DNA of 64,000 nucleotides from Pseudomonas viridiflava (GTDB lineage Bacteria; Pseudomonadota; Gammaproteobacteria; Pseudomonadales; Pseudomonadaceae), in the NCBI RefSeq assembly GCF_900589395.1, contig NZ_UUIS01000023.1, forward strand, positions 30,590 to 94,589, written 5' to 3'. Below, piece by piece: positions 44,144-54,888 of this stretch. Position 1 is the stretch's first letter. The number at the start of each line of letters is the position of its first letter. The position numbers and the translations under genes were made by a program. The notes under the pieces are model-generated. The model searched no databases, was not told the origin of the DNA, and saw only the letters and a list, made by a program, of their open reading frames with translations.

Positions 44144-44650
44144 ATGGCCAAAGAAGGCTCGGTAGCTCCCAAGGAACGCATCAATGTCACCTTCAAACCT
44201 GCCACCGGCGGGGCCCAGGAAGAGATCGAGCTGCCGCTCAAACTCCTGGCAATCGGCGATTACACCCGTCGCCTCGATGAGCGCAAGGTCGAGGATCGCA
44301 AGCCGATCAACATCGACAAGCACTCGTTCGATGACGTGCTGGCCAAGCAGGCGCTGGCCCTGACCCTGAGCGTTGCGAACCGGCTGCAGGACGACGACAG
44401 CCCCGAGGCGCTGGCCCTCGACCTGCGCTTCAACTCGATGAAGGATTTCAACCCCGTCAGCCTGGTCGAGCAAGTGCCCGAGCTCAGGAAACTCATGGAG
44501 CTGCGCGACGCGCTGGTGGCCCTGAAGGGGCCGCTGGGTAATGCACCGGCCTTTCGCAAGGCCATCGAAGGCGCGTTGGCCGATGAACAGTCCCGGGTCC
44601 AGGTCCTGGACGAACTGGGCCTGACCGCCGCCGTATCCACCGACGCCTGA
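44144..44650 (+). CDS. tssB: Type VI secretion system contractile sheath small subunit TssB
   Basis: This 168-residue VipA-type sheath protein has the family pattern ERINVTFKPATGG, ELPLKLLAIGDYT and KDFNPVSLVEQVPELRKL. It forms the contractile sheath with TssC around the Hcp tube. The start at 44144 has AGGAAAA upstream; frames extending further upstream overlap tssA and are not used. tssC follows 25 bp downstream. Confidence 0.97.
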   Translation: MAKEGSVAPKERINVTFKPATGGAQEEIELPLKLLAIGDYTRRLDERKVEDRKPINIDKHSFDDVLAKQALALTLSVANRLQDDDSPEALALDLRFNSMKDFNPVSLVEQVPELRKLMELRDALVALKGPLGNAPAFRKAIEGALADEQSRVQVLDELGLTAAVSTDA

Positions 44651-44675
44651 GCCATTTGCAGAGGAAAGCCATTCA

Positions 44676-46151
44676 ATGAGCCGCCAAACCGCCAGTCAGA
44701 CTCACACTGATCGCCCCCACGCCAGCATCCTGGACAGCATCATTGCCCAGACCCGCCTGAATCCCGAAGACGAAGCCTACGGTATTGCCCGGCGTGGCGT
44801 TTCGGCGTTCATCCAGGAGTTGCTCAAGCCCCACAACAGTGCCGAGCCGGTCAAGAAAGCACTGGTCGATCGCATGATCACCGACATCGACACCCGGCTC
44901 AGCCAGCAGATGGACGAGATCTTGCACCATCCGGATTTCCAGGCGCTGGAGTCGGCCTGGCGTGGCCTGAGACTGCTGGTCGAGCGCACTGATTTTCGCG
45001 AGAACATCCAGATCGAGATGCTCAATGTCTCGCGTGCCGATCTGCTCGACGACTTCGAGGACTCGCCCGAGGTGATGCAGTCGGGCCTGTACAAGCACCT
45101 CTACACGGCCGAATACGGCCAGTTCGGCGGCCAGCCGGTCGGGGCGGTGATTGCCAACTACTTCCTGTCGCCCAGCGCGCCGGACATCAAGCTGATGCAG
45201 TACGTCGCCAGCATATCGTGCATGGCTCATGCGCCATTCATCGCTGCCGCAGCGCCGGGCTTCTTTGGCCTTGAAAGCTTTACCGGGCTGCCGGACCTCA
45301 AGGACCTCAAGGATCATTTCGACGGGCCGCAATTCGCCAAATGGCAAAGCCTGCGCCAGTCCGAGGATGCACGCTACCTGGCCCTGACCCTGCCACGCTT
45401 CCTGCTGCGCACCCCGTACGATCCTGAAGAAAACCCGGTCAAGTCCTTCGTCTACAAAGAGAACGTGTCCAGCAGCCACGAGCACTACCTGTGGGGCAAC
45501 ACGGCCTATGCCTTCGCTACCCGCCTGACAGACAGCTTTGCCAGGTTCCGCTGGTGCCCCAACATCATCGGCCCGCAAAGTGGCGGTGCGCTCGAAGACC
45601 TGCCGCTGCACCATTTCCAGAGCATGGGCGAGATCGAGACCAAGATCCCGACCGAGGTGCTGGTGTCGGACCGCCGCGAATTCGAGCTGGCCGAGGAGGG
45701 CTTCATATCCCTGACCATGCGCAAGGGCAGCGACAATGCTGCATTTTTCTCCGCCAGCTCGGTGCAAAAGCCGAAGTTCTTCGGCAACAGCGCCGAGGGC
45801 AAGACGGCAGAGCTCAATTACAAGCTGGGCACCCAGTTGCCCTACATGATGATCGTCAACCGCCTGGCGCATTACCTCAAGGTCCTGCAGCGCGAGCAAC
45901 TGGGGTCCTGGAAGGAGCGCACCGACCTTGAGCTGGAACTGAACAAATGGATTCGCCAGTACATTGCCGACCAGGAAAACCCGAGCGCTGAAGTCCGTGG
46001 CCGGCGACCGCTGCGCGCGGCGCAGATCGTGGTCAGCGATGTCGACGGCGAGCCGGGCTGGTATCGGGTCAGTCTCAATGTTCGCCCGCACTTCAAGTAC
46101 ATGGGCGCCGACTTCACCCTGTCGCTGGTCGGCAAGCTGGACAAGGCGTGA
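44676..46151 (+). CDS. tssC: Type VI secretion system contractile sheath large subunit TssC
   Basis: This 491-residue VipB-type sheath subunit is the most conserved T6SS protein. Family stretches include FQALESAWRGLRLLVERTDF, EYGQFGGQPVGAVIANY and FARFRWCPNIIGPQSGG. With TssB it polymerises into the sheath whose contraction drives the Hcp-VgrG spike outward; ClpV recycles it. GAGGAAA lies nine bases before the start. It is followed closely by tssE. Confidence 0.98.
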   Translation: MSRQTASQTHTDRPHASILDSIIAQTRLNPEDEAYGIARRGVSAFIQELLKPHNSAEPVKKALVDRMITDIDTRLSQQMDEILHHPDFQALESAWRGLRLLVERTDFRENIQIEMLNVSRADLLDDFEDSPEVMQSGLYKHLYTAEYGQFGGQPVGAVIANYFLSPSAPDIKLMQYVASISCMAHAPFIAAAAPGFFGLESFTGLPDLKDLKDHFDGPQFAKWQSLRQSEDARYLALTLPRFLLRTPYDPEENPVKSFVYKENVSSSHEHYLWGNTAYAFATRLTDSFARFRWCPNIIGPQSGGALEDLPLHHFQSMGEIETKIPTEVLVSDRREFELAEEGFISLTMRKGSDNAAFFSASSVQKPKFFGNSAEGKTAELNYKLGTQLPYMMIVNRLAHYLKVLQREQLGSWKERTDLELELNKWIRQYIADQENPSAEVRGRRPLRAAQIVVSDVDGEPGWYRVSLNVRPHFKYMGADFTLSLVGKLDKA

Positions 46152-46164
46152 GGGCGCGCAGGTC

Positions 46165-46575
46165 ATGAAGGGCTACGGCAGTCTTTTCGAGCGCCTGGCC
46201 GGTGAGGCCGACCTTCGCGCCGGCCTGAGCCGGGAGGCATGCGCCACCCGCTCGGTGGCCAGGCACCTGGCACAGATGCTTGGCACGCGCGCCGGCAGTG
46301 TGCAGATCCAGGCCGATTACGGCTTGCCGGACCTCAATGACCTGCGCCTGAGCCTACACGATGCCTTGAGCCAGACCCGCGCCGCCATTGAGCGCTTCAT
46401 CACTGACTTTGAACCGCGTCTGTCCGGGGTGCGGGTCGTGGCTTTGCCACGCGACCACGATCCGCTGCGGCTGTCCTTCTGCATCGAGGGCGTGTTGCAG
46501 GTACCGGGCGTGCGCTGCCAGGTGAGCTGGCGTGCCAGCCTCGAAGGTGGCGGGCGCGTGCGGATCGAGCCATGA
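46165..46575 (+). CDS. tssE: Type VI secretion system baseplate subunit TssE
   Basis: This 136-residue gp25-like protein has the lysozyme-like gp25 family fold without lytic function: GSLFERLAGEA at the start, DYGLPDLNDLRL mid-protein, and the conserved EPRL (ITDFEPRLSGV). It is the inner-baseplate subunit that links sheath and wedge. The start at 46165 lies 13 bp after tssC. tssF follows 16 bp downstream with a GTG start. Confidence 0.94.
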   Translation: MKGYGSLFERLAGEADLRAGLSREACATRSVARHLAQMLGTRAGSVQIQADYGLPDLNDLRLSLHDALSQTRAAIERFITDFEPRLSGVRVVALPRDHDPLRLSFCIEGVLQVPGVRCQVSWRASLEGGGRVRIEP

Positions 46576-46591
46576 ACCACAGGTAAATGCC

Positions 46592-48403
46592 GTGTCTTTC
46601 AATCATTACTATCAGAGCGAGCTGAGTGCGCTGCGCCAGTTGGGGCAGCGCTTTGCCGAGCGTAACCCGGCCATGGCGCCTTATCTGGGCCAGGCCGGAA
46701 GCGATCCGGATGTCGAGCGCCTGCTCGAAGGGTTCGCCTTTCTGACCGGGCGCCTGCGGCAGAAACTCGATGACGAGTTGCCCGAGCTGACCCACTCGCT
46801 GATGCACCTGCTCTGGCCCAATTACATGCGGCCGTTGCCCTCGTTCAGCATCGTACAATTCGAGCCCCTGCAACAGGCAGGTCCCCCGCAATGCGTGGCA
46901 CGGGACACACCGCTGGAAAGCCGCCCGCTCGACGGCCTGCGCTGTCGTTTCCGCACCTGCTACGACACCGACCTGCTGGCGCTGGAGCTGCGCGCCCTGA
47001 ATTTCTCGGTCAAGGGCGAGGGCGCCTTGCTCAGCCTGCACCTGCACATGAACTGCACCGGCCACATCGGTCAACTGGACCTCAAACGGTTGCGCCTGCA
47101 TCTGGCGGGTGAGCGCCACGTCAGCCAGATGCTGTACCTGAGCCTGCTGCGCCACCTGGCCGGTGTCACGCTGGTACCGCTGGACCAGGACGGTGTGCCG
47201 CTGAGCGATGCCGCCGGTGCCGTCCTGTCGCTCAAGCTTGAGGCGCAGGACATACAGCCCGCAGGCTTCGCCGAAGATCAGGCGCTGATTCCTTATCCGC
47301 TCAATACCTTTCGCGGCTACCGCTTCCTGCAAGAGTATTTCGCCTTTCAGGATAAATTCCTGTTCGTCGACATCGAGGGCCTGCAAGCGATCAATCAATT
47401 GCCGGACGTCGTCCTGAGCACTTTGCGCGGGTTTCAATTGCGTTTCGAGATCCATGGCAAGGCCATCCAGCGCCTGCGCCCGACACGGGACAACGTCAGG
47501 CTCTACTGCACCCCCATCGTCAATCTGTTCAAGCAGGATGCCATTCCGATCCGGGTCGATGGCCGCCAGGACGAGTATCTGTTGCTGCCGGGCAACCAGG
47601 GGCCGGAAAACTGCGCGGTGTTCTCGGTCGATGCGGTCACCGGTTGGAACAATTCCGGCCAGGGCGATCGGCGCTATGTGCCGTTCGAGTCCTTCGAGCA
47701 CGACCCCAGTTTTGACTGTGCCTACAGCCAGCCGCATTACAGCCTGCGCCAGCGGCCGTCACCACTGCATGACGGGCTCGACACCTGGATGAGCTTTGGC
47801 GGCCTTGACACCTCGCCGGGCGAACCGGGCGACGCCAGCACCTGCGATTCGCTGTCGCTGGAACTGACGTGCACCAACCACAACCTGCCGCGCCGCCTGC
47901 AGGTGGGCGACATCGACCAGGCCTGCGAAGGCACGCCGGAGTTCGCCCGCTTTCGCAACATCGTGCCGGCCACCGCCAGCCATGCGCCGTCGATCAACCG
48001 TGACTTCCTTTGGAAGCTGATCAGCAACATGTCGCTCAACTACCTGTCACTGGCCAATGTCGAGGCCCTTAAGGTCATTCTGGAAACCTACGATCTGCCG
48101 CGCTACTACGACCCTCATGCAGAGAAGGTCAGCAAGCGCCTGCTTGGCGGCCTGCAGTCAGTGCGTCATGAACAGGTCGACCGCCTGCACCGTGGGTTGC
48201 CGCTGCGTGGCCTGTGCACGGTGCTGGGGATCGACGCGCGGCACTTCACCGCAGAGGGCGACCTGTTCCTGTTCGCCTCGATCCTCAATGAGTTTTTCGC
48301 CCTCTACGCCAGCCTCAATTCCTTTCACCAGCTGCGGGTCGAAACCACCCAAGGAGACGTCTACCGATGGACGCCACGCATGGGCCAGCAACCCCTGCTC
48401 TGA
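46592..48403 (+). CDS. tssF: Type VI secretion system baseplate subunit TssF
   Basis: This 603-residue VasA/ImpG-type protein begins FNHYYQSELSALRQLGQRFAE and contains DPDVERLLEGFAFLTGRL and PNYMRPLPSFSIVQF, all typical of TssF. It forms the baseplate wedge with TssG and TssK. I use the GTG at 46592 with AGGTAA six bases upstream, since an ATG further upstream lies within tssE. Its end overlaps the start of tssG by 37 bases. Confidence 0.96.
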   Translation: MSFNHYYQSELSALRQLGQRFAERNPAMAPYLGQAGSDPDVERLLEGFAFLTGRLRQKLDDELPELTHSLMHLLWPNYMRPLPSFSIVQFEPLQQAGPPQCVARDTPLESRPLDGLRCRFRTCYDTDLLALELRALNFSVKGEGALLSLHLHMNCTGHIGQLDLKRLRLHLAGERHVSQMLYLSLLRHLAGVTLVPLDQDGVPLSDAAGAVLSLKLEAQDIQPAGFAEDQALIPYPLNTFRGYRFLQEYFAFQDKFLFVDIEGLQAINQLPDVVLSTLRGFQLRFEIHGKAIQRLRPTRDNVRLYCTPIVNLFKQDAIPIRVDGRQDEYLLLPGNQGPENCAVFSVDAVTGWNNSGQGDRRYVPFESFEHDPSFDCAYSQPHYSLRQRPSPLHDGLDTWMSFGGLDTSPGEPGDASTCDSLSLELTCTNHNLPRRLQVGDIDQACEGTPEFARFRNIVPATASHAPSINRDFLWKLISNMSLNYLSLANVEALKVILETYDLPRYYDPHAEKVSKRLLGGLQSVRHEQVDRLHRGLPLRGLCTVLGIDARHFTAEGDLFLFASILNEFFALYASLNSFHQLRVETTQGDVYRWTPRMGQQPLL

Positions 48404-49374
48404 GCAGGCTGGCCGGCACGATTCGCGAGTATTCGCTGTTCCAGGCCGTGCGCCTGGTCATCGAACGGCTGCGCGAGCGGCACCCCGAGCTTGACGAAGC
48501 AGCGCTCCAGGACCAGATGGAGTTCCAGGCCAATCCCAGCCTGGGCTTTGCGGGCAGCGATATCGATCGCGTGGAGTTCTTCGAGGAGCACGGCAGGCTG
48601 CGGGCGCGCTTACGCCTGAACCTGATGGGCCTGGCCGGAGCCAGTTCGCCGTTGCCGGCGTTCTATGTCGAGCAAGCCTTGGGCGACAGTGACGAAGGCA
48701 ACCCTGCGCGGGTCTTTCTCGATCTGTTTCATCACCGCTTGCAGCGCCTGCTATTGCCCATCTGGTCGCGTTATCGCTACCACGCCAGCTTTCGCAAGGG
48801 CGCGCTGGACAGCTTTTCCGAGCAGCTATTTTCCCTGATCGGCCTGCGGGGCGAAACCCTGCGTCAGTCGCAGGCACTGAACTGGAAGCGCCTGCTCCCG
48901 TACCTGGGGCTGCTCAGCCTGCGAGCCCATTCGGCGGCGCTGATCGAAGCCGTGCTGCGTTACTACTTCAAGCACCCGCCGTTGCACCTCGAGCAATGTG
49001 TACTGAGGCGCGTGACCATCCAGGCCGAGCAGCACAACCGCCTGGGGCTGGGCAACAGCCGGCTGGGAGAAGACATGGTGCTGGGGGAGTACGTGCCCGA
49101 TTGCAGTGGCAAGTTTCGCATTCATGTCTGCCAGCTCGATTGGCAACGCTTTCACGAATTCCTGCCTATCGGGGACGGTTACCGACCGTTGTGCGCGCTG
49201 GTGCGCTTCACCCTGCGCGACCCGCTGGACTATGACGTGCGCCTGCAATTGCGCCATGACCAGATCCGCGAACTGCGGCTGGGCGCAGCCAACGAATGCC
49301 GCCTGGGCTGGACCACCTGGCTGGGCCATGAACGGGCCGATGGTCAGGTGACGCTGGTCAGCAAGATTCACTAA
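48367..49374 (+). CDS. tssG: Type VI secretion system baseplate subunit TssG
   Basis: This 335-residue VasB/ImpH-type baseplate protein has YSLFQAVRLVIERL near the N-terminus, FQANPSLGFAGSDIDRVEF, and GASSPLPAFYVEQ mid-protein. It overlaps tssF by 37 bases, with AAGGAG about 11 bases before the start, implying coupled translation of the two wedge subunits. Confidence 0.95.
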   Translation: MDATHGPATPALSRLAGTIREYSLFQAVRLVIERLRERHPELDEAALQDQMEFQANPSLGFAGSDIDRVEFFEEHGRLRARLRLNLMGLAGASSPLPAFYVEQALGDSDEGNPARVFLDLFHHRLQRLLLPIWSRYRYHASFRKGALDSFSEQLFSLIGLRGETLRQSQALNWKRLLPYLGLLSLRAHSAALIEAVLRYYFKHPPLHLEQCVLRRVTIQAEQHNRLGLGNSRLGEDMVLGEYVPDCSGKFRIHVCQLDWQRFHEFLPIGDGYRPLCALVRFTLRDPLDYDVRLQLRHDQIRELRLGAANECRLGWTTWLGHERADGQVTLVSKIH

Positions 49375-49387
49375 AGGACTTACGAAC

Positions 49388-51985
49388 ATGATCAATCTGG
49401 ACCTGCAGAAACTCATTCAGGCGCTGGACGCCGACACGCGCCGCGACCTTGAGTCGTGCGCCGAGCGCTGTGTGCTGAGGGGAGCCAGCCAAGTGCTGGT
49501 CGAGGACTTGCTGCTGTGCCTGCTGGAGCGACCGGCCGGCTTGCTCGAGCGCAGTCTGCGCGATGCTGAAGTGGACCCGGAGCAGCTGCGCATTGCCTTG
49601 CAACCACTGAGCGGGCCAGACATGGCGTGCCAGCCGGTGTTCGCCCAGGCACTGGTGCAATGGCTGCAAGAAGCCTTGCTGGCCGCCACGCTCGACCTGG
49701 GGCAAACCTGGGTCGGCGATGCGGCGCTGTTACTGGCCCTGCTGCGCAACCCGCTGGGGCATGCCGGCAGCCATTACCAGCCTTTGCTGGCGGCGTTGAA
49801 TATCGAGCGCCTCAAGGACTTTGCCCTGGCGCGCCATTCCGTTCCCGAGGCGGCGCGGCCGGTGGCGTGCGCCGACCAGGCCATGTTGCAGCGCTTTACC
49901 CACGACCTGACGGCACAGGCCCGCGAAGGCCGGATCGACCCGGTCTTGTGCCGGGATGCCGAAATCGGCCAGATGATCGATATCCTGGCCCGGCGCCGCA
50001 AGAACAACCCGATCGTGGTGGGCGAAGCCGGCGTGGGCAAGACGGCACTGGTCGAAGGCCTGGCCCTGCGCATTGCGGCCGGGGAGGTGCCGCCGGTGCT
50101 CGGTGAGGTCAGCGTGCTCAGCCTTGACCTGGGGCTGTTGCAGGCCGGTGCCAGCGTCAAGGGCGAATTCGAGCGACGCCTGACCGGTATCATCGACGCC
50201 ATCAAGGCCGCTCCCCGGCCGGTCATTCTGTTTATCGACGAAGCTCACACCCTGATCGGGGCGGGCGGCAATGCCGGTGGCTCGGACGCGGCCAACCTGC
50301 TCAAACCGGCCCTGGCCCGTGGCGAGCTGCGCACCATCGCGGCCACGACCTGGGCCGAGTACAAGAAATACTTCGAGAAGGATGCCGCGCTGGCCCGTCG
50401 TTTTCAGCCGGTCCAGGTCCATGAGCCTGGTGTGGCCCAGGCGGTGACCATCCTTCGCGGGCTGGCGCAGGTCTACGAGCAAAGCCACGGCATCTATGTG
50501 CGTGACGATGCCCTGGTCGCGGCCGCCGAGCTTTCGGCCCGTTACCTGACCGGCCGCCAGTTGCCCGATAAGGCTGTCGATGTGCTCGACACGGCCTGCG
50601 CCCGGGTACGCATCAGCCTGGCCAGTGCTCCGCGCAGTCTTGAGCTGTTGCGCGGCGAGCGGGTCGAAGGGCAGCGCGAGCTGCAGGCGCTGAGCCGCGA
50701 TGAACAGTCCGGCTTGCCCATCGACGCCAGTGCCCTGGCCGCCTTGCAGGGCCGGCTGATCAATGTCGAGCGCGAACTCGACAGGCTGGAGACCGAGTGG
50801 CATATCCAGCGTGGCCTGGCCGAGCGCCTGCTGGCCCTGCGCAGCCAGTGCATCGACGCGCGCCGGCCGGTGGGCAGCGCGCCAGGCTTGGCACCGGACC
50901 TGGCGGACCTGGAAGCCGAAGCAGCTGAAGTGCGGCGCGCGCTGGAGCAGGCCCAGGGCGTTCATCGGCTGGTCAGCGTTGAAGTCTGCCCACGCCTGGT
51001 GGCCGAGGTGGTGGCGGCCTGGACCGGCGTGCCGCTGGCGCAACTGGCGCGTGAGCACAATGCCCGGATTGCCAGCTTCGCGGTTGACCTGCAAGCCCGT
51101 ATTCGCGGCCAGCAACAGGCGGTGCAGGCGCTGGACCAGGCAGTGCGCGCGGCGGCCGCCGGGCTCAACCGTGCCGACGCACCGGTCGGGGTGTTCTTGC
51201 TGGTCGGCCCCAGCGGTGTCGGCAAGACCGAAACCGCACGGGTGCTGGCCGACCTGCTCTATGGTGGCGAGCGTTTCCTGACCACCATCAACATGTCGGA
51301 ATTCCAGGAAAAGCACAGCCTCTCGCGGTTGATCGGCTCGCCACCGGGTTACGTAGGCTATGGCGAAGGCGGCATGCTGACTGAAGCGGTGCGGCAGAAA
51401 CCGTATTCGGTGGTGCTGCTCGACGAAGTCGAAAAGGCCGACCCGGATGTCCTGAATCTGTTCTACCAAGTGTTCGACAAGGGCACGGCCAACGACGGCG
51501 AAGGCCGCGAGATCGACTTTCGCAATACCCTGATCGTGTTGACCTCCAATCTGGCCTGCGAACGGATCGAGGCCCTGTGCGCCCAGGGCGAGCGCCCCGA
51601 CCCCCAGGCACTCCAGGCACAGATCCGGCCGCTGTTGAGCCGGCATTTCCGTCCGGCACTGCTGGCACGCATGCAGGTGGTGCCGTATTACCCGATCCAC
51701 GGTCCGGTGCTGGCCGAACTGGTCATCCTGCGTCTTGAACGTCTGGCCGAGCGCATGCGCCGGCGACAACTGACGCTCAGCTACGCTCCTGAGGTGGTCG
51801 AGCATCTGGCCGGGCGTTGCCAGCAAAGCCCGAGCGGGGCGCGGTTGATCGATCACCTGCTCGAGACCCGGGTGATGCCGCCGCTGGTTGACCGCCTGCT
51901 GGCGGCCATGGCCGGTGGCGATCCGGTCGAGGCCGTGCATGTCAGCCTTGACGAGCACGATGCCATCGTCTGTGGATTCGCCTGA
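49388..51985 (+). CDS. tssH: Type VI secretion system ATPase TssH (ClpV)
   Basis: This 865-residue Clp/Hsp100 double-AAA+ unfoldase disassembles contracted TssB/C sheaths. The N-terminal Clp-N-like domain (about residues 1-160) carries the TssC-binding groove in this family. AAA-1 has Walker [11 protein letters not shown] and Walker [15 protein letters not shown]-2 has [10 protein letters not shown] and [12 protein letters not shown] ClpB-like middle region is present. The stop lies one base before the start of the sigma-54 activator gene, so the two are linked. Confidence 0.97.
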   Translation: MINLDLQKLIQALDADTRRDLESCAERCVLRGASQVLVEDLLLCLLERPAGLLERSLRDAEVDPEQLRIALQPLSGPDMACQPVFAQALVQWLQEALLAATLDLGQTWVGDAALLLALLRNPLGHAGSHYQPLLAALNIERLKDFALARHSVPEAARPVACADQAMLQRFTHDLTAQAREGRIDPVLCRDAEIGQMIDILARRRKNNPIVVGEAGVGKTALVEGLALRIAAGEVPPVLGEVSVLSLDLGLLQAGASVKGEFERRLTGIIDAIKAAPRPVILFIDEAHTLIGAGGNAGGSDAANLLKPALARGELRTIAATTWAEYKKYFEKDAALARRFQPVQVHEPGVAQAVTILRGLAQVYEQSHGIYVRDDALVAAAELSARYLTGRQLPDKAVDVLDTACARVRISLASAPRSLELLRGERVEGQRELQALSRDEQSGLPIDASALAALQGRLINVERELDRLETEWHIQRGLAERLLALRSQCIDARRPVGSAPGLAPDLADLEAEAAEVRRALEQAQGVHRLVSVEVCPRLVAEVVAAWTGVPLAQLAREHNARIASFAVDLQARIRGQQQAVQALDQAVRAAAAGLNRADAPVGVFLLVGPSGVGKTETARVLADLLYGGERFLTTINMSEFQEKHSLSRLIGSPPGYVGYGEGGMLTEAVRQKPYSVVLLDEVEKADPDVLNLFYQVFDKGTANDGEGREIDFRNTLIVLTSNLACERIEALCAQGERPDPQALQAQIRPLLSRHFRPALLARMQVVPYYPIHGPVLAELVILRLERLAERMRRRQLTLSYAPEVVEHLAGRCQQSPSGARLIDHLLETRVMPPLVDRLLAAMAGGDPVEAVHVSLDEHDAIVCGFA

Positions 51986-51986
51986 C

Positions 51987-53489
51987 ATGCCAGGTCTTAT
52001 CGAACAGGCCGACACACTCTTGAACCATTGCGTGCAACTGGCGCATGCCACAGGCGAGCAGACCCTGTTCAACACGCTGCTGCGCGCCGCCCTGAGCGTC
52101 AGTGGCTGCGAGCTGGCACAAGTGTACTGGCTCGACGGCGACCGGCACGGCCTGCACCTGGCCGGCGAATGCCTGGACGAAACCTGCACGCCAGGAGGGG
52201 AGCGCAGGCGGGCGATGGACTGGCGCGACAATGCCTTGCTGCAGTTTGTCTTGCGCCAGGGCCAGCCGATCAACCTTGCCGGGCTGGAAACGGCACTGCA
52301 CGACACGTGTTTTCTGCCGCACGCCTCGCGGCCCTGGCAATCGTTGCTGTGCGTGCCGCTGGTCAATGTCGCGCAAGGCGTCACCGGCCTGCTGCTGTGC
52401 GCCACGGCCCGGCATCGCGATCTTCAGGCATGGGCCGGCCCCTTGAAGCAATTGGGTGCGTTGATGCAGACGCGCCTGGAGACGTTGCAACATGAACGAC
52501 CGGCCACCCCAGGGCTGGCCGCGCCGCAAACGCTGACGACTGCCCAGGGCTACGGCCTGATCGGCAACAGCCCGGCCATCGAGCAGGTGCGTCACTTGAT
52601 CGGCAGGGTGCTGCACAGCCCTTGTACGGTCCTGCTCGAAGGTGAAACCGGCACCGGAAAGGAAGTGGTGGCGCGCGCCATTCATGACCATGGCGTGCGG
52701 CGCGCACGACCCTTTGTGGTACAGAACTGCGCCGCCTTTCCGGAAAGCCTGTTGGAAAGCGAGCTGTTTGGCTACCGCAAGGGCGCCTTCACCGGCGCGG
52801 CCAAAGACCGTGCCGGCCTGTTCGACGCGGCCCATGGCGGCACCTTGCTGCTCGACGAGATTGGCGACATGCCGCTCGCCTTGCAGGCCAAGCTGCTGCG
52901 GGTCTTGCAGGAAGGCGAAATCCGGCCGTTGGGTGCCAACAGCACGCATCGCATCGATGTGCGCATCATCGCCGCGACCCACCGCGACCTGCGCAAGCGC
53001 ATCAGCACCGGGCGTTTTCGTGAAGACCTGTATTACCGGCTGGCACAGTTTCCCCTGCATTTGCCGGCCCTGCGCCATCGTGATGGCGATATTGCACGGC
53101 TGGCCCGGCATTTCGCCACCCAGGCCTGTGCCGGTCTGCAACGGCCGCCACCCCAGTGGTCGGCAGCGGCGCTGCACTACCTCGACAGCCTGGACCTGCC
53201 CGGCAATGTGCGCGAGCTCAAGGCGCTGGTCGAGCGGGCCGTGCTGTTGTGCGATGAACCGCCGCTGCAGATCGAGCACTTCACCCGGCATGGCGGTGTG
53301 CCGCCAGCGTCAGTCCCGACGGTGCTGCGCGAGCGCATGGAACAGGTCGAGCGCGCCCTGCTGATCGAGAGCCTCAACAACAACGGGGGTAACCGGACCC
53401 GGGCCGCGCGGGAACTGGGGGTTGCCCGGCGCACGCTGCTTTACCGCCTGCAACGGCTGAACATCCAGGCCGACCAGGGTTACGGCTGA
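51987..53489 (+). CDS. Sigma-54-dependent transcriptional activator of the T6SS (Sfa-like)
   Basis: This 500-residue enhancer-binding protein has an N-terminal GAF-like sensory domain (about 1-170), a AAA+ sigma-54 activation domain (Walker [11 protein letters not shown]; sigma-54-contact motif GAFTGAAK; Walker [12 protein letters not shown]) and a C-terminal Fis-type HTH ([20 protein letters not shown]). It lies just after clpV, the position of sfa2 in the Pseudomonas H2-T6SS. It should activate RpoN promoters of this or an unlinked hcp/vgrG operon; the activating signal is unknown. Confidence 0.93.
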   Translation: MPGLIEQADTLLNHCVQLAHATGEQTLFNTLLRAALSVSGCELAQVYWLDGDRHGLHLAGECLDETCTPGGERRRAMDWRDNALLQFVLRQGQPINLAGLETALHDTCFLPHASRPWQSLLCVPLVNVAQGVTGLLLCATARHRDLQAWAGPLKQLGALMQTRLETLQHERPATPGLAAPQTLTTAQGYGLIGNSPAIEQVRHLIGRVLHSPCTVLLEGETGTGKEVVARAIHDHGVRRARPFVVQNCAAFPESLLESELFGYRKGAFTGAAKDRAGLFDAAHGGTLLLDEIGDMPLALQAKLLRVLQEGEIRPLGANSTHRIDVRIIAATHRDLRKRISTGRFREDLYYRLAQFPLHLPALRHRDGDIARLARHFATQACAGLQRPPPQWSAAALHYLDSLDLPGNVRELKALVERAVLLCDEPPLQIEHFTRHGGVPPASVPTVLRERMEQVERALLIESLNNNGGNRTRAARELGVARRTLLYRLQRLNIQADQGYG

Positions 53490-53556
53490 TAACGCACCGC
53501 CCGATGCACCCAGGTACCTCTCAAACATCGTCAACGTTCCTTATGGAGAACGCTTC

Positions 53557-53697
53557 ATGCCTGCACGTCACTGGTCCGCAGCCTTGCTGGCCCTGGCCGT
53601 TTTTGTCGGCCTGGCCGGCTGCAGCGGCAATTACACCTTCGATGATCCCCACTACCGCCCGTTGGGCGATGCCCAGGCCCTCAAGCGCGGCCTGTAA
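53557..53697 (+). CDS. Small T6SS-associated lipoprotein (orfX-like), 46 residues
   Basis: This 46-residue protein has a lipoprotein signal peptide: basic start MPARHW, hydrophobic core and lipobox LAGC with Cys22, then the short mature part SGNYTFDDPHYRPLGDAQAL. GGAGA lies about seven bases upstream and the stop is 11 bp before tagH. It sits between sfa and tagH, where the P. aeruginosa H2-T6SS has the small gene orfX. The function is unknown; an outer-membrane-tethered accessory is possible. Confidence 0.82.
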   Translation: MPARHWSAALLALAVFVGLAGCSGNYTFDDPHYRPLGDAQALKRGL

Positions 53698-53708
53698 GGA
53701 GCAACAGG

Positions 53709-54884
53709 ATGCAACTGGTACTGGAAATTCGTGACCCCGCGCAGCGTGACTGGGCCGCGACCCCGCTCAGGCGCTTCGTCGAGCGCGGCGGCGTGCTCGG
53801 GCGTCACCCGGCATGTGACTGGATCCTGGATGACCCGCCACGGCACGTGTCGAACCACCACGCGGTCGTCAGCTATCGGGACGGCACGTTCCTGTTGACC
53901 GACACCAGCCGCAACGGCACGCATGACGCCGCGACCGGCGAGCGCCTGCCGTTGGGTGTGGCGCAAACCATCGAACATGGCAGCAGCTACCGGTTGGGGC
54001 GGCTGCGCATTGATGCCCGGCTCGAAAGTGCTGGGCACAGCGTCGAGCCGGTGGCGGGGCAGCCTGCCGAAGCCGGGAGTGTCATCCCTGACAACGCCTT
54101 TGTGCAACCCGATCCGCTCAAGGCCCTGGCGCCAGGCACCGGCGGCCTGCTGGAAAACCTGCTTACCACCGGGCAAGCGCCGGTACTCACGCCGCCTTCG
54201 GCGCTGGACGGTGCTGGTATCGATACGGAAAACCTGACCGTGCCGCGCCTGGTGGCTGCGGCCATCGCATCGCCAGACCTGGCAGCACAGGCAGCAGAAG
54301 GGCCTGGCCAGTCCTTCTGGTCGGAATTTGCCGCTGTGCTGGGGGTGTCGCTCGACGACCTGACGTGCGCCGAGCGCGAACAACTGGCCCTGTCGGCGAC
54401 GGCGTTGTTGCGTCAGGCCCTTGAAGGCCTGCAGCACAGTCTGCGCATCCGCTGCGAGCTGAACGACGCGCTGCGCCTGGGGCTGAGCGATGCCTTTGTC
54501 GCCGGCCAGCACCCGTTCAGCCAGGGCCTGGACAGCGCCGGATGGCTGGCCCTGCTGCGCCAGCCGGGCGCCGCGCAGGTGGTGCTCGGCCAGGCCATGC
54601 AGTCGTTGCAAACCCACCAGGTGGCGCTGCTCAGTGCCAGTCGCGCCGTGCTGCGCACCGCCCTGGAGCACGTCGCGCCGCAGCGCCTGATGGCGCAGAT
54701 GGAGCACGACCACCGCACCTGGCTGACCACCGATGGCCGACGCTGGCGCGCCTATGTCCGGCATCACCAGACGCTCAGCCGCGACGATGACTGGACCGAA
54801 CGGCTGCTGGCCCGGGATTTTGCCCGTGCCTACGCCGAACAGGTCCGCCTGATTGCCCCTCTTTACACGCCATCTCAGGGATGA
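53709..54884 (+). CDS. tagH: Type VI secretion system FHA domain protein TagH (Fha)
   Basis: This 391-residue protein has an N-terminal forkhead-associated domain (about residues 25-100: GVLGRHPACDWIL, VSNHHAVVS, DTSRNGTHD) that binds phosphothreonine. The C-terminal TagH/ImpI region has HPFSQGLDSAGWLALLRQ. In T6SS with threonine phosphorylation the FHA protein is the substrate or reader of the kinase; here stk1 and stp1 lie at the end of the cluster. It is followed four bases later by tssJ. Confidence 0.95.
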   Translation: MQLVLEIRDPAQRDWAATPLRRFVERGGVLGRHPACDWILDDPPRHVSNHHAVVSYRDGTFLLTDTSRNGTHDAATGERLPLGVAQTIEHGSSYRLGRLRIDARLESAGHSVEPVAGQPAEAGSVIPDNAFVQPDPLKALAPGTGGLLENLLTTGQAPVLTPPSALDGAGIDTENLTVPRLVAAAIASPDLAAQAAEGPGQSFWSEFAAVLGVSLDDLTCAEREQLALSATALLRQALEGLQHSLRIRCELNDALRLGLSDAFVAGQHPFSQGLDSAGWLALLRQPGAAQVVLGQAMQSLQTHQVALLSASRAVLRTALEHVAPQRLMAQMEHDHRTWLTTDGRRWRAYVRHHQTLSRDDDWTERLLARDFARAYAEQVRLIAPLYTPSQG

Positions 54885-54888
54885 CCCC

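Noticed and set aside
49730..52405. An 891-codon open frame on the minus strand over clpV and sfa
   Set aside because: Antisense shadow of two clear AAA+ proteins. It has no recognisable domain.
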